DNA of 59,889 bases from an uncultured Alphaproteobacteria bacterium (GCA_944391705.1 CALXUN010000009.1:1-59889); one strand, 5' to 3'; counted from the stretch's first letter, positions 41,321 through 50,127 are shown. Notes: generated by a model from the letters alone, not told the origin. Numbers and translations are program-made.

Positions 41321-41352
41321 CTTTAAAATTGCAAAAAAAAACAGTTTAGAAT
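41321..41352 (+). promoter_or_regulatory. A-tract promoter, copy 4 (short tract)
   Basis: CTTTAAAATTGCA, nine A, cagtt, TAGAAT. TTGCAA 41329-41334, TAGAAT 41347-41352, spacer only 12. Such a spacing should be poorly used by sigma-70, so this copy may be in an off state. No palindromic repeats intervene: it follows the preceding pilin-like gene directly. Confidence 0.65.
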
Positions 41353-41400
41353 GACGCGTAAATTATGTTTGTTTTCTTTGTAACGTGGGAGGGGGTTTAT

Positions 41401-42048
41401 ATGCATCTTAATCAGTCCGGTCGTTCTATGGTTGAAATGCTTGGTGTTTTAGCCATCATCGGCGTTTTAAGCATCGGTGCTATCTCCGGTTACTCCAAAG
41501 CCATGATGAAATACAAACTTAACAAGCAGATTGAGCAGATTAATTATCTGATGAGTAGCGTTTTAACTTATGGCACTGAATTTGGGTATGTTTCTTCTAC
41601 AACGGGGCAATATAGCGCCCAAACATTAATTCCTATTTTAAAAAAATTAAATGTTATTCCCAAAGAAATGTATGTTGAAAATGAGGAAAATATCATTAAA
41701 GACGCCTTAAACAATACAATTTCAATAGCATCCGTACATGAACCTGCTTCTAAATATCATTATTATATCATGAATTTTCAGATTGCTTCTTCTGTTGAAA
41801 GCTGCCGCAACATTGCTTTTTTGATGAAAGAATATTCCGCTGACATTGACCAGTTTATTGGTGGCGTGGATGGCAATGGTAAAGTTTACCGCTACTGGGG
41901 TGATAAACGCTGCAATAATTATTCAACTTGCTTAAAAGACGTTTCCTTATCCGAAATTGAAGATTTACGCAGCAGCCACAAGGAAAACGGAAATTGGCAC
42001 TTTTATATTCAATGGGGTGCAGATAAACTAAGCACTATGGCTTTTTAA
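41401..42048 (+). CDS. Pilin-like protein, GRSMVEMLGV family, tandem copy
   Basis: 215 residues from ATG 41401, with gggagg eight bases before it. Leader MHLNQSG, then RSMVEMLGVLAIIGVLSIGA. After the shared N-terminus the body is different from its upstream neighbour, with Cys in ESCRNIAFLMKEYS and CNNYSTCLKDVSLS. Only ~106 bases separate the two genes, so this pair looks like a local duplication followed by divergence. The terminator follows immediately. Confidence 0.8.
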   Translation: MHLNQSGRSMVEMLGVLAIIGVLSIGAISGYSKAMMKYKLNKQIEQINYLMSSVLTYGTEFGYVSSTTGQYSAQTLIPILKKLNVIPKEMYVENEENIIKDALNNTISIASVHEPASKYHYYIMNFQIASSVESCRNIAFLMKEYSADIDQFIGGVDGNGKVYRYWGDKRCNNYSTCLKDVSLSEIEDLRSSHKENGNWHFYIQWGADKLSTMAF

Positions 42049-42057
42049 TGACTGGTA

Positions 42058-42094
42058 AAACAATCTCCGCATTTTAGCAGAGATTGTTTTACGC
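42058..42094 (+). terminator. Terminator of the pilin-like pair
   Basis: Stem aaacaatctc / gagattgttt around gcattttagcag-type loop, T-run after. Similar to the hairpin at 5388-5429. Confidence 0.85.
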
Positions 42095-42102
42095 TTAAAA
42101 AT

Positions 42103-44436
42103 TTATTTTTTATTCTTTAACGCGATTTTCAAGACTTCGCTGACGTCTGATACCGGAATAATCTTTAATCCCGTTTTGACGTTTTCGGGGATTTCAACCA
42201 AATCTTTCTCATTTTCTTTCGGGATAATTACGGTTTTGATGCCGCCACGCAAGGCCGAAAGCAGTTTTTCTTTCAAACCGCCGATTGGCAATACGCGTCC
42301 CTGCAGCGTTATCTCTCCGGTCATTGCCACATCTTTTCTGACCGGCACTTTGGTTAAAACCGATACCAGTGTCGTATACATGGCAATACCGGCTGACGGA
42401 CCGTCTTTGGGCGTGGCGCCTTCCGGAACATGGATATGAATATCCGTTTTTTCAAAAACTTCCGGATCAATGCCCAACTCTTTGGAATGGGCACGCACCA
42501 CCGAATAAGCCGTATCAATCGACTCTTTCATCACTTCGCCAAGCTTTCCGGTCTGCATTACTTTGCCCTTACCCGGCATATCCACAGCCTCAATAAAGAG
42601 AATATCACCGCCGACTTCCGTCCAGGCCAGGCCGGTTGTAACACCGATATGGTCTTTTTCTTCGGCCACGCCGTATGAGAATTTGCGCACACCTAAGTAC
42701 TTTTCCAGATTATCGGCATTGACCTCTACTTTCATGTCATTATCTTTTGAAAGCAGAATATCTTTAACGGCTTTGCGGGCAATGGTGGCCAGCTCGCGTT
42801 CCAGATTACGTACGCCGGCTTCCCGGGTATAATAACGGATAATATCGCGTACGGCCGCATCCGTTATGGCCAACTCGGATTTTTTTACTGCGTTTTCGGC
42901 AAAAATCTTGGGAATTAAGTGACGTTTGGCAATTTCAACCTTTTCATCTTCGGTATAACCCGAAAGACGGATAATCTCCATCCGGTCTAACAGCGGCCGC
43001 GGCATATCCAGCGAATTGGCCGTGGTAACAAACATCACATCCGACAAATCATAGTCAACCTCCAGATAATGGTCGTTAAAGGTTGAGTTTTGTTCCGGAT
43101 CAAGCACCTCTAAAAGCGCCGAGCTTGGATCACCGCGCCAGTCATTGCCAAGCTTGTCTATTTCATCAAGCAAGAACAACGGATTGGAAGTGCCTGCTTT
43201 TTTCATACTCTGAATAATTTTTCCCGGCATCGAACCAATATACGTGCGGCGGTGACCGCGGATTTCCGCTTCATCACGCATACCGCCCAATGAGGCACGC
43301 ACAAAGTTTCGTCCCGTTGCCCGGGCTATTGATTGCCCAAGTGAGGTTTTACCGACCCCCGGAGGTCCGACCAGACAAAGAATCGGCCCTTTGACTTTAT
43401 CGGCACGGGAGCGTACTGCCAGATATTCCACAATCCGCTCTTTGACTTTTTCCAGACCATAATGGTCTTTTTCCAAAATCTCCATGGCTTTAGCCAGATC
43501 TTTGTTGACTTTTGATTTTTTCTTCCACGGAATATCCAAAAGCCAGTCCAGATAATTACGCACGACGGTTGCTTCCGAACTCATGGTACCCATGGTTTTG
43601 AGCTTGCGCACTTCGGAAAGCGCTTTTTCTTTTGCTTCTTTGGAAAGCCTCGTGTTTTCTATTTTTTTCATATAAGATGAAATTTCATCTTCTTCCTCAC
43701 CGTCATTAAGCTCTTTTTGAATGGCTTTCATTTGCTCATTGAGATAATATTCTTTCTGGCTTTTTTCCATCTGCTTTTTAACACGGCTTTTGATTTTGTT
43801 TTCCACTTCAATCATTGCCATTTCCGCATCCATAAAGCCCAGAAGTTTTTCAAACCGCGCCTTCAGGTCTTTAGCCTCCAGAAGCGCCTGCTTGTCTTCC
43901 ATTTTCAGGCTGATATGCGATGCAATCGTATCGGCCAGTTTGCTATAGTCCTCAATCTGGTGGATGGCGACAATCACATCCGGTGAAATTTTTTTGGAAA
44001 CTTTGACATAGTCTTCAAACTGGGAAATAACCGCCCGCGACAAGGCCTCAAGCTCCAGATCATCCACGGTCGTGTCCGGCAAAGAAACAACAGCTGCCGA
44101 AATATATTCACCGTTATCATAAATTTTCTTTATTTCTATCCGCTCAACGCCTTCTATCAAAACTTTAACTGTTCCGTCCGGAAGTTTGAGCATCTGCAGG
44201 ATATTTCCCAAAGTGCCGATATGATAAATATCGTCTTCTTTCGGATCTTCCATGTCCGCTTTTTTCTGAGTTGCCAGAACAATCGTTCCGTTCTCATCAT
44301 TGACTTTTTGCAAAGCATTAATGGATTTTGTACGGCCGACAAACAGCGGTACAATCATTTTCGGAAAGACAACCGTATCACGCAGCGGCAGCACCGGTAT
44401 CTGCTGCAGCTCTTTGTTTTCAACTTCTTCGGACAT
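42103..44436 (-). CDS. lon: ATP-dependent protease Lon
   Basis: 777 residues from ATG 44436 (SD aaaggg); a start six codons upstream is less well placed. N-terminal LON substrate domain (QQIPVLPLRDTVVFPKMIVP), Walker A GPPGVGKTSLGQ, Walker B FLLDEIDKLG, and the Ser-Lys dyad in PKDGPSAGIAMYTTL and KEKLLSALRGG. Degrades misfolded and regulatory proteins in the cytoplasm. It lies behind an RpoH-type promoter, consistent with heat-shock induction. Confidence 0.97.
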   Translation of the reverse strand: MSEEVENKELQQIPVLPLRDTVVFPKMIVPLFVGRTKSINALQKVNDENGTIVLATQKKADMEDPKEDDIYHIGTLGNILQMLKLPDGTVKVLIEGVERIEIKKIYDNGEYISAAVVSLPDTTVDDLELEALSRAVISQFEDYVKVSKKISPDVIVAIHQIEDYSKLADTIASHISLKMEDKQALLEAKDLKARFEKLLGFMDAEMAMIEVENKIKSRVKKQMEKSQKEYYLNEQMKAIQKELNDGEEEDEISSYMKKIENTRLSKEAKEKALSEVRKLKTMGTMSSEATVVRNYLDWLLDIPWKKKSKVNKDLAKAMEILEKDHYGLEKVKERIVEYLAVRSRADKVKGPILCLVGPPGVGKTSLGQSIARATGRNFVRASLGGMRDEAEIRGHRRTYIGSMPGKIIQSMKKAGTSNPLFLLDEIDKLGNDWRGDPSSALLEVLDPEQNSTFNDHYLEVDYDLSDVMFVTTANSLDMPRPLLDRMEIIRLSGYTEDEKVEIAKRHLIPKIFAENAVKKSELAITDAAVRDIIRYYTREAGVRNLERELATIARKAVKDILLSKDNDMKVEVNADNLEKYLGVRKFSYGVAEEKDHIGVTTGLAWTEVGGDILFIEAVDMPGKGKVMQTGKLGEVMKESIDTAYSVVRAHSKELGIDPEVFEKTDIHIHVPEGATPKDGPSAGIAMYTTLVSVLTKVPVRKDVAMTGEITLQGRVLPIGGLKEKLLSALRGGIKTVIIPKENEKDLVEIPENVKTGLKIIPVSDVSEVLKIALKNKK

Positions 44437-44470
44437 AATTACCCTTTTCTCCATTCTATCATCTTATTTG

Positions 44471-44500
44471 TATATAGGAAATCTATAAACATTTGGCAAG
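44471..44500 (-). promoter_or_regulatory. RpoH (sigma-32)-type promoter of lon
   Basis: On the minus strand, CTTG (44497-44500), an 18-base gap, then CCTATATA (44471-44478), 34 bases before ATG. This matches the alphaproteobacterial heat-shock consensus CTTG-N17/18-CYTATNT; rpoH itself is at 54764. Confidence 0.7.
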
Positions 44501-44622
44501 GGTGGCAACGCTAAAACTTTTTAATCCACAGACCGGGCGCTTGTGATAAAGTTAAAAATGATTGCAGATTAAAAAAAAGCGTATATTATGTCTTTGATTA
44601 TGTGATTTTAACATGGATAACA

Positions 44623-45363
44623 ATGGCTTTTTTTAAAAACATCGGCAAAAAAATCATACGCTCGCATGCTGCCGGAATCATTTTCAGTTTTCTGGCATAC
44701 TGGTATGTCCGGCTGATTGCGGCTACCACAAAATGGGATGTCAGAAATCTCAACAATTTTTATGATAATCTTGATAAATTTGGCAGCGTCATTTTTATTG
44801 CCTGGCACGGGCGCGTTCCGGTTATTCCTTATTTCTGGGACCGGCGCTCCACATTAAAAGCCTTGGTTTCCCCTCACCGGGACGGACAGATTGTTGTCGG
44901 GCTCTTAAAACGTTTCGGTATCGGACATATTGACGGCTCCAGCAATGAACGGGCCGCCAGTGCTGCCATTTCCCTGCTTAAAGAACTCCAGCAGGGTACA
45001 ACCATTGCCATTATTCCGGACGGCCCCCGGGGTCCCAGTATGACCTTAGGTTTAAGCCCGCTGTATTATGCCCAGAAAACCGGACGGCCGATTGTTGGGG
45101 TAACTTACAGCATTGCCAATTCTTTCGTGGTTGAAAAAAGCTGGGACAGAATGCTTTTGCCCAAGCCTTTTAATAAAGGAATCTGCGCCGTTACAAAACC
45201 GTTTTTTGTGCCGGCCGATGCCACAAAAGAAGAACTGGAACAATACCGCCGGAACATTGAAGATGAAATGAATACGCTTACCTGGCAAATTGACAAGGAA
45301 CTTAAAATGCCTTACATACCCAAAGGCACACTGTCTAAGAAAAAACGGGGAAACCATAATTAA
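44623..45363 (+). CDS. DUF374 lysophospholipid acyltransferase-like protein
   Basis: 246 residues from ATG 44623; a GTG at 44602 would add seven residues, and neither start has a strong SD. One N-terminal hydrophobic segment (AAGIIFSFLAYWYVRLIAAT), then the family-type AWHGRVPVIPYFW, HRDGQIVVGLLKRFGIGHID and IIPDGPRGPSMTL. The PDGPRGP motif is diagnostic of DUF374. These proteins are inner-membrane-associated and thought to act in lipid or lipid A synthesis. It precedes waaA and lpxK in a conserved alphaproteobacterial lipid A cluster. Confidence 0.87.
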   Translation: MAFFKNIGKKIIRSHAAGIIFSFLAYWYVRLIAATTKWDVRNLNNFYDNLDKFGSVIFIAWHGRVPVIPYFWDRRSTLKALVSPHRDGQIVVGLLKRFGIGHIDGSSNERAASAAISLLKELQQGTTIAIIPDGPRGPSMTLGLSPLYYAQKTGRPIVGVTYSIANSFVVEKSWDRMLLPKPFNKGICAVTKPFFVPADATKEELEQYRRNIEDEMNTLTWQIDKELKMPYIPKGTLSKKKRGNHN

Positions 45364-45388
45364 TCAGACAAAAACAAAGGAAAAAATT

Positions 45389-46654
45389 ATGTTGATGAAA
45401 ATTTATAATACTTTAATTCGCTTTCTTTATCCGATTGCCATCAGCCGTTATATCGAAAAACGCAAAAAAAACGGTAAAGAGGATATCAAGCGTTTTAACG
45501 AACGAATCGGCCGCCCTTCCAAACCGCGGCCGGAAGGAAAGCTTATCTGGATGCACGGTGCATCGGTAGGGGAATCTATCTCCATGCTGCCGTTGGTGCA
45601 AAGACTTTTGGAAATTTATCCCGATGTTCATATTATGGTTACAACCGGCACCCGCACCTCGGCCGATGTAATGGCCAAACGCCTGCCCGAGCGTGCTTTT
45701 CATCAATATTTACCGATTGAAAACCCGGTCTTTGCCACCCGGTTTCTCAAACACTGGAAACCGGATATCGCTTTATGGTTTGAATCAGAATTCTGGCCGG
45801 CCATGCTTTCCTGCATCAAACGCAAAAATATTCCGCTTATCCTGGTTAACGGCCGGATTTCCAACAAATCTTTCAAACGCTGGCAGCAGTTTGAATTTGT
45901 TATCAAAGAAATTTTGGACTGCTTTGATTTATGTCTGGGACAGTCTGATGAAGACACTTATCGTCTGCGGGTTTTGGGCGCTAAAAACACTTTATGCCTC
46001 GGTAACTTAAAATATGCCGGACTGCCGCTGCCGGTTGATGCCGATAAAAAGGCCGAAATTGCCGGACAAATCGGCAACCGCCCGGTGTGGCTGGTCAGCT
46101 CCACGCATGATGATGAAGAATTCCGCATTGCCAAACACTTAAAAAATCTGGAACAAAAAATTCCGCATCTTCTGACTTTTATAGCGCCGCGCCATCCGCA
46201 CCGCGGGGTCGAAATTAAAGAACGCCTGGAAAAAGAGCTTGGTTTGAAGGTTTCCCTGCGTTCGGCCGGAGAAAAAATAACGGACAAGACGGAAGTTTAT
46301 ATTGCCGATACCATCGGTGAAATGGGTATCTGGTATGAACTGTTCCCGGTTGTTTTTATCGGCGGTTCGCTTATCCCCCACGGCGGACAGAATTTTATGG
46401 AACCGTCGCGTTACCGTGATGCGGTCATTGTCGGTCCGCATATGCATAATTTTACCGATGCCATGAACCGGGCTAAAAAAGCCGATGCCGTTATTCAGGT
46501 TAATGACGTTTTGGATTTAATTGAGATGGTTGAAACGCTTTTGACCAATCCGGAACTGCTGGAAGCCAAGCGCAGTCTGGCATATAACTGGGCTGCCAGC
46601 GAAGCAAAAGTTTTAGACGGCATCGTTGAAAAAATCAATGCTTATCTGGAGTAA
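45389..46654 (+). CDS. waaA: 3-deoxy-D-manno-octulosonic acid transferase
   Basis: 421 residues from ATG 45389 (SD aaagg); the long frame from 45290 would overlap the preceding gene. Kdo-transferase features are an N-terminal membrane anchor, RPEGKLIWMHGASVGESISM, IALWFESEFWPAML, and FIGGSLIPHGGQNFMEPSRY. It adds Kdo to lipid IVA at the inner membrane. Only eight bases to lpxK. Confidence 0.95.
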   Translation: MLMKIYNTLIRFLYPIAISRYIEKRKKNGKEDIKRFNERIGRPSKPRPEGKLIWMHGASVGESISMLPLVQRLLEIYPDVHIMVTTGTRTSADVMAKRLPERAFHQYLPIENPVFATRFLKHWKPDIALWFESEFWPAMLSCIKRKNIPLILVNGRISNKSFKRWQQFEFVIKEILDCFDLCLGQSDEDTYRLRVLGAKNTLCLGNLKYAGLPLPVDADKKAEIAGQIGNRPVWLVSSTHDDEEFRIAKHLKNLEQKIPHLLTFIAPRHPHRGVEIKERLEKELGLKVSLRSAGEKITDKTEVYIADTIGEMGIWYELFPVVFIGGSLIPHGGQNFMEPSRYRDAVIVGPHMHNFTDAMNRAKKADAVIQVNDVLDLIEMVETLLTNPELLEAKRSLAYNWAASEAKVLDGIVEKINAYLE

Positions 46655-46662
46655 GTGTTTTT

Positions 46663-47613
46663 ATGAAAACGCCTGAATTCTGGAAAGAAAAAAATTTATT
46701 GTCACAAAGTCTGGCACCTTTGGGTAGTCTGTATGCAGGGGCAACGTTTTTACGTTTTAAGCTGTCTACGCCATACAAAGCTTCCAAGCCCGTCATCTGC
46801 GTGGGTAACCTGACGGCCGGCGGCACCGGCAAAACCCCCGTTTCTTTAAGTATTGCCAAAATGCTTAAAGAAGCAGGCAAAAATCCGTTTTTTCTTTCCC
46901 GCGGTTACGGCGGAACTATTCATAATGTCATTGTCAACAAAATGGTGCATACGCCGGCTCAGGTCGGCGACGAACCCTTGCTTTTGTCCGAATGTGCTCC
47001 GGTGGCCGTCAACCCCGACCGGGCAGCAGGGGCAAAACTTGCCATTGCTCACGGTGCCGACTGCCTGGTGATGGATGATGGTTTTCAAAACCCGGGTTTA
47101 CATAAAGATTTGTCTTTTCTGGTTTTTGACGGTGCTTACGGCATTGGTAACGGATATGCCCTTCCGGCCGGTCCGTTAAGGGAAAACTTTGAACAGGGTA
47201 TAAAACGCGCGCAGGCGGTCATTATTCTGGGAGAAGATAAAACCGGCATTGCCGCCAAAGTAAAATTGCCGGTTTTTTACGGAAAAATTACGGAAGAAAA
47301 ACCGCTAAGTGAAAATCGTGATATCTTGGCATTTGCCGGTATAGGGCATCCGGAAAAATTTTATGCGTCGCTTGAAAAATGCGGTTTTAATCTGGCAGAA
47401 ACCCGCAATTTTCCGGATCATCATCCTTACACCGTAAAAGAATTGCAAAAATTGATTGATTTGGCGGCAAAGAAAAAACTTGACCTTTATACCACCTCCA
47501 AAGATTATGTCAAAATTCCGTTTGGCCTGCAAAAGCACTTTCACGTGCTTAACATTTCCGTATCCTGGGAGGAGCATAATGCTTTGCAGGATTTTATTAT
47601 GAGCGTTTTTTAA
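46663..47613 (+). CDS. lpxK: Tetraacyldisaccharide 4'-kinase
   Basis: 316 residues. P-loop VGNLTAGGTGKTPVSL, then MDDGFQNPGLHKDLSFLVF (the DDGFQ motif) and RNFPDHHPYTVKELQKL. LpxK phosphorylates the 4' position of the lipid A precursor. It starts eight bases after waaA and its end abuts the next gene. Confidence 0.95.
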   Translation: MKTPEFWKEKNLLSQSLAPLGSLYAGATFLRFKLSTPYKASKPVICVGNLTAGGTGKTPVSLSIAKMLKEAGKNPFFLSRGYGGTIHNVIVNKMVHTPAQVGDEPLLLSECAPVAVNPDRAAGAKLAIAHGADCLVMDDGFQNPGLHKDLSFLVFDGAYGIGNGYALPAGPLRENFEQGIKRAQAVIILGEDKTGIAAKVKLPVFYGKITEEKPLSENRDILAFAGIGHPEKFYASLEKCGFNLAETRNFPDHHPYTVKELQKLIDLAAKKKLDLYTTSKDYVKIPFGLQKHFHVLNISVSWEEHNALQDFIMSVF

Positions 47614-47628
47614 TTGACTGGTGTTTTA

Positions 47629-49038
47629 ATGATAAGTTCGAAATTAAAATATATATTACTGGCTGTTGTTTTTATTTTAGGTTATACCAGCCTGTCGTTT
47701 GAACTGATTGTACTGCGGCAACTGATTAATTTTGTCGGCTCAAACACGTTGATTACTTCCGTTGTCATTACTTTTATCCTGCTGTTTTTATCGGTTGGCT
47801 ATTATATCGGTTCGGTTGCCTGTTTTTCCCGGCGACCGGTACGACAGACCATGCTTAAATTGATTATCCTGATGATGATTTGGTATATTGTAGCCTGTTC
47901 TTATTATCTGATTGAGGCTTATTTTACCCTGATGTATTTTTCAGGCATTCGTTCAACTCTTGGCTTTGTTACACTGTTTTCTACCTTATTTCTGGCGTTT
48001 CCGTCGGCATGTCTGGGGTTTGTTACATCCGTTATCGGGCGGATTATCCACCGCGACAACACCAATTATACCGGGCGTTTTATGGCGGTTGATACAATCG
48101 GCAGCGTATCGGGCTCGTTATTGACAACCCTTTTGTTTATGCCGCTTATCGGCGTGGCCGCCACAATTATGGTTTTGCTTTTCTTAACCGCCGTATCGGC
48201 TCTGCTGCTTTCAAACCGGCGCAATTTTGCTTCTATCGGCATAACAACCTTATGCATGCTTGTCATAGGTTTTTTCTTAAATACCGAACGCTTTATGAAT
48301 CCGGAAAGCGGACTTGTCAAAGATGACGCCATATCCCGTGTTGAAATTATCCCTGACGATTTTGTAAACGGCAAAGCGCAGTCTTTGCTAATGAAGATAA
48401 ACGGTTCCAATTCTTCCAAAGTTTCGGAAAATGAAAATCTGATGTTTGAATATGTGAATTTTATCAACGACACTTTTATATATACCCTCCCCCGCGACTA
48501 TCCGCGTGATATCCTGATTCTGGGTGCCGGCGGATTTACCATCGGGTTAAAAGATGATTTTCACAACTACACTTTTCTTGATATTGAAAAAGATTTAAAA
48601 GAAATTTCCGAACAAAGATTTTTAGAAAAAAAACTGACACCCAATAAAAAATTTATTGCCCGGGATGCTTATCTTTATATGCTTAATGAACAAAAGAAGT
48701 TTGACCTGATTGTGGTCGATGTTTTTTCGGCTGTTTACAGCATTCCGATGAATTTTGTAACGACGGATTTCTTTAACATGGTTAAACAGTCCTTAAAAGA
48801 AAACGGGATAATGGTTGCCAATATCATTACTTCGGCATCATTTGATAACTCTTTTTCCAAAAGAGTGGATAATACCCTGCGCGCCGTTTTTCCACATTAT
48901 CTCGACCGTCATGTGTTACAACCGTATAACCCGTACGAAAGCGGGGGTTTAGTAAACGTCGAATATATATATTACAATTATCCGGTTGACAACGCCGTTT
49001 ACAGCTTAAACAAAAACACGGCCGTTTACGGGCAGTAA
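47629..49038 (+). CDS. Membrane protein with spermidine synthase-like domain
   Basis: 469 residues from ATG 47629; a TTG five codons earlier is possible and would touch the lpxK stop. The N-terminal half has about seven hydrophobic helices (for example YILLAVVFILGYTSLSFELI). The C-terminal half is a Rossmann methyltransferase/spermidine synthase-like fold: DILILGAGGFTIGLKDDF, FLDIEKDL, FDLIVVDVFSAVYSIPMNFV. Fused proteins of this kind are common, but their reaction is unknown. Downstream of lpxK, possibly cotranscribed. Confidence 0.85.
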   Translation: MISSKLKYILLAVVFILGYTSLSFELIVLRQLINFVGSNTLITSVVITFILLFLSVGYYIGSVACFSRRPVRQTMLKLIILMMIWYIVACSYYLIEAYFTLMYFSGIRSTLGFVTLFSTLFLAFPSACLGFVTSVIGRIIHRDNTNYTGRFMAVDTIGSVSGSLLTTLLFMPLIGVAATIMVLLFLTAVSALLLSNRRNFASIGITTLCMLVIGFFLNTERFMNPESGLVKDDAISRVEIIPDDFVNGKAQSLLMKINGSNSSKVSENENLMFEYVNFINDTFIYTLPRDYPRDILILGAGGFTIGLKDDFHNYTFLDIEKDLKEISEQRFLEKKLTPNKKFIARDAYLYMLNEQKKFDLIVVDVFSAVYSIPMNFVTTDFFNMVKQSLKENGIMVANIITSASFDNSFSKRVDNTLRAVFPHYLDRHVLQPYNPYESGGLVNVEYIYYNYPVDNAVYSLNKNTAVYGQ

Positions 49039-49043
49039 TATAA

Positions 49044-49739
49044 TCCACGATATTTTTCGGGCAAAAAATTTTCATTGTTGCATTTTCCTCTGTCGCAAAT
49101 GCTCAAAACTATTACCGCGGGCAGAACTATTATAATTATCCGCAATATAACACACCTCAATATGCAGCGCCGGGATATCAACAGCAGCCACAATATTACA
49201 ATCAGCAACAGAATTATAACTACGGAATACGTCCTTATATCGGTCTGGACTATGTGTATTCTATGAGCGATATTGATGTTAAAATAAACGGTCATGATGT
49301 ATCATCATACTTGGAAGATAATTTGAGCGCTTTCGCCGTTTCTTTTGGTTTGAAAATTAATCAATATTTCGGCCTGGAGGCTTTTTATCAGCAATCTGAA
49401 GAAGGGGAAAAAACTGTCCTGGATGATATAGAAAAAACAAAAACAAAATATAAAGCCTATGGTCTTGATTTTATCGGATATCTGCCAATAACACCACAAT
49501 TTGACTTGCTTGGATCTGCCGGTGTCGGATATTATGACGCGGAAGCCTCATATGAAGTATATGGAATAGAGCGGCTTTCTTTAAGTGATAATGGTTTTGG
49601 CTGGCGTGTTGGCGTTGGCGGACAATTCAACATCACCGACAATTGGGGTATCAGAGTTATGGCACGCTATGTTGACCCGGACATTGAAGGATTAAAAAAC
49701 ATGGTCGATATTTCCGCCGGTATAAGATACACATTTTAA
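49044..49739 (+). pseudogene. Outer-membrane beta-barrel gene lacking a visible start codon
   Basis: The frame is open from a stop at 49041-49043 through 49739 (231 codons). The signal-like KIFIVAFSSVANA followed by a Q/Y/N-rich linker (QNYYRGQNYYNYPQYNTPQY) precedes a barrel with YIGLDYVYSMSDID, YKAYGLDFIGYLP, GFGWRVGVGGQFN and a terminal RYTF. No ATG, GTG or TTG occurs in frame before the signal; the first ATG (49263) lies inside the barrel. The expected ATGAAAAAAATTTTC is gggcaaaaaattttc. The 5' end seems to have been lost or altered. It may use ATT as a start. Homologous to the intact gene at 28908. Confidence 0.7.
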
Positions 49740-49744
49740 CGATG

Positions 49745-49770
49745 AGCCCTGGAAACAGGGCTTTTTATAT
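49745..49770 (+). terminator. Rho-independent terminator
   Basis: Stem agccctg / cagggct around gaaa, T-rich tail. Confidence 0.85.
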
Positions 49771-49771
49771 T

Positions 49772-49799
49772 TTGACTTTTTATAAAAATATGTTATGTT
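49772..49799 (+). promoter_or_regulatory. Promoter before the 83-residue gene
   Basis: TTGACT (49772-49777), a 16-base spacer, TATGTT (49794-49799). The same region also reads TTTG-N19-TATGTTTG, the pattern of Bacteroidota promoters. The leader of about 70 bases has no SD. Confidence 0.5.
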
Positions 49800-49875
49800 T
49801 GTTTCAGATATAAATCATTATAGGTAATTTTTTTGGTCATAATATTTCTATGTTTTACTTTTTAAAATTGTAGTT

Positions 49876-50127
49876 ATGGGAAACAATCATGTAAACGGAA
49901 GTAATCCGTACCAGATGAGTACATCTGAAGCTCGTAAAGAGATTGACGACTGGGTGGAACACGGCGGAAAAGTGCGTATTGATGGTCCGCATAGCGGTAA
50001 TAATTCTGTACATGCACATTTGTATGAAGGCAATGTTCAAAGTACAGATATTTTAATTCAAATTCACCCTGATGAAGATTCTCCGGACAAAAATCCTGAA
50101 GAAACAGCTGAAGAAAAAGAAAAATGA
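49876..50127 (+). CDS. Small acidic hypothetical protein, 83 residues
   Basis: MGNNHVNGSNPYQMSTSEAR at the N-terminus, then a short beta-rich core (GGKVRIDGPHSGNNSVHAHL) and a strongly acidic tail (HPDEDSPDKNPEETAEEKEK). No membrane segment or signal peptide. Unrecognised. The ATG is preceded by an AT-rich sequence without SD. Codon use is mixed relative to neighbours. Confidence 0.6.
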   Translation: MGNNHVNGSNPYQMSTSEARKEIDDWVEHGGKVRIDGPHSGNNSVHAHLYEGNVQSTDILIQIHPDEDSPDKNPEETAEEKEK

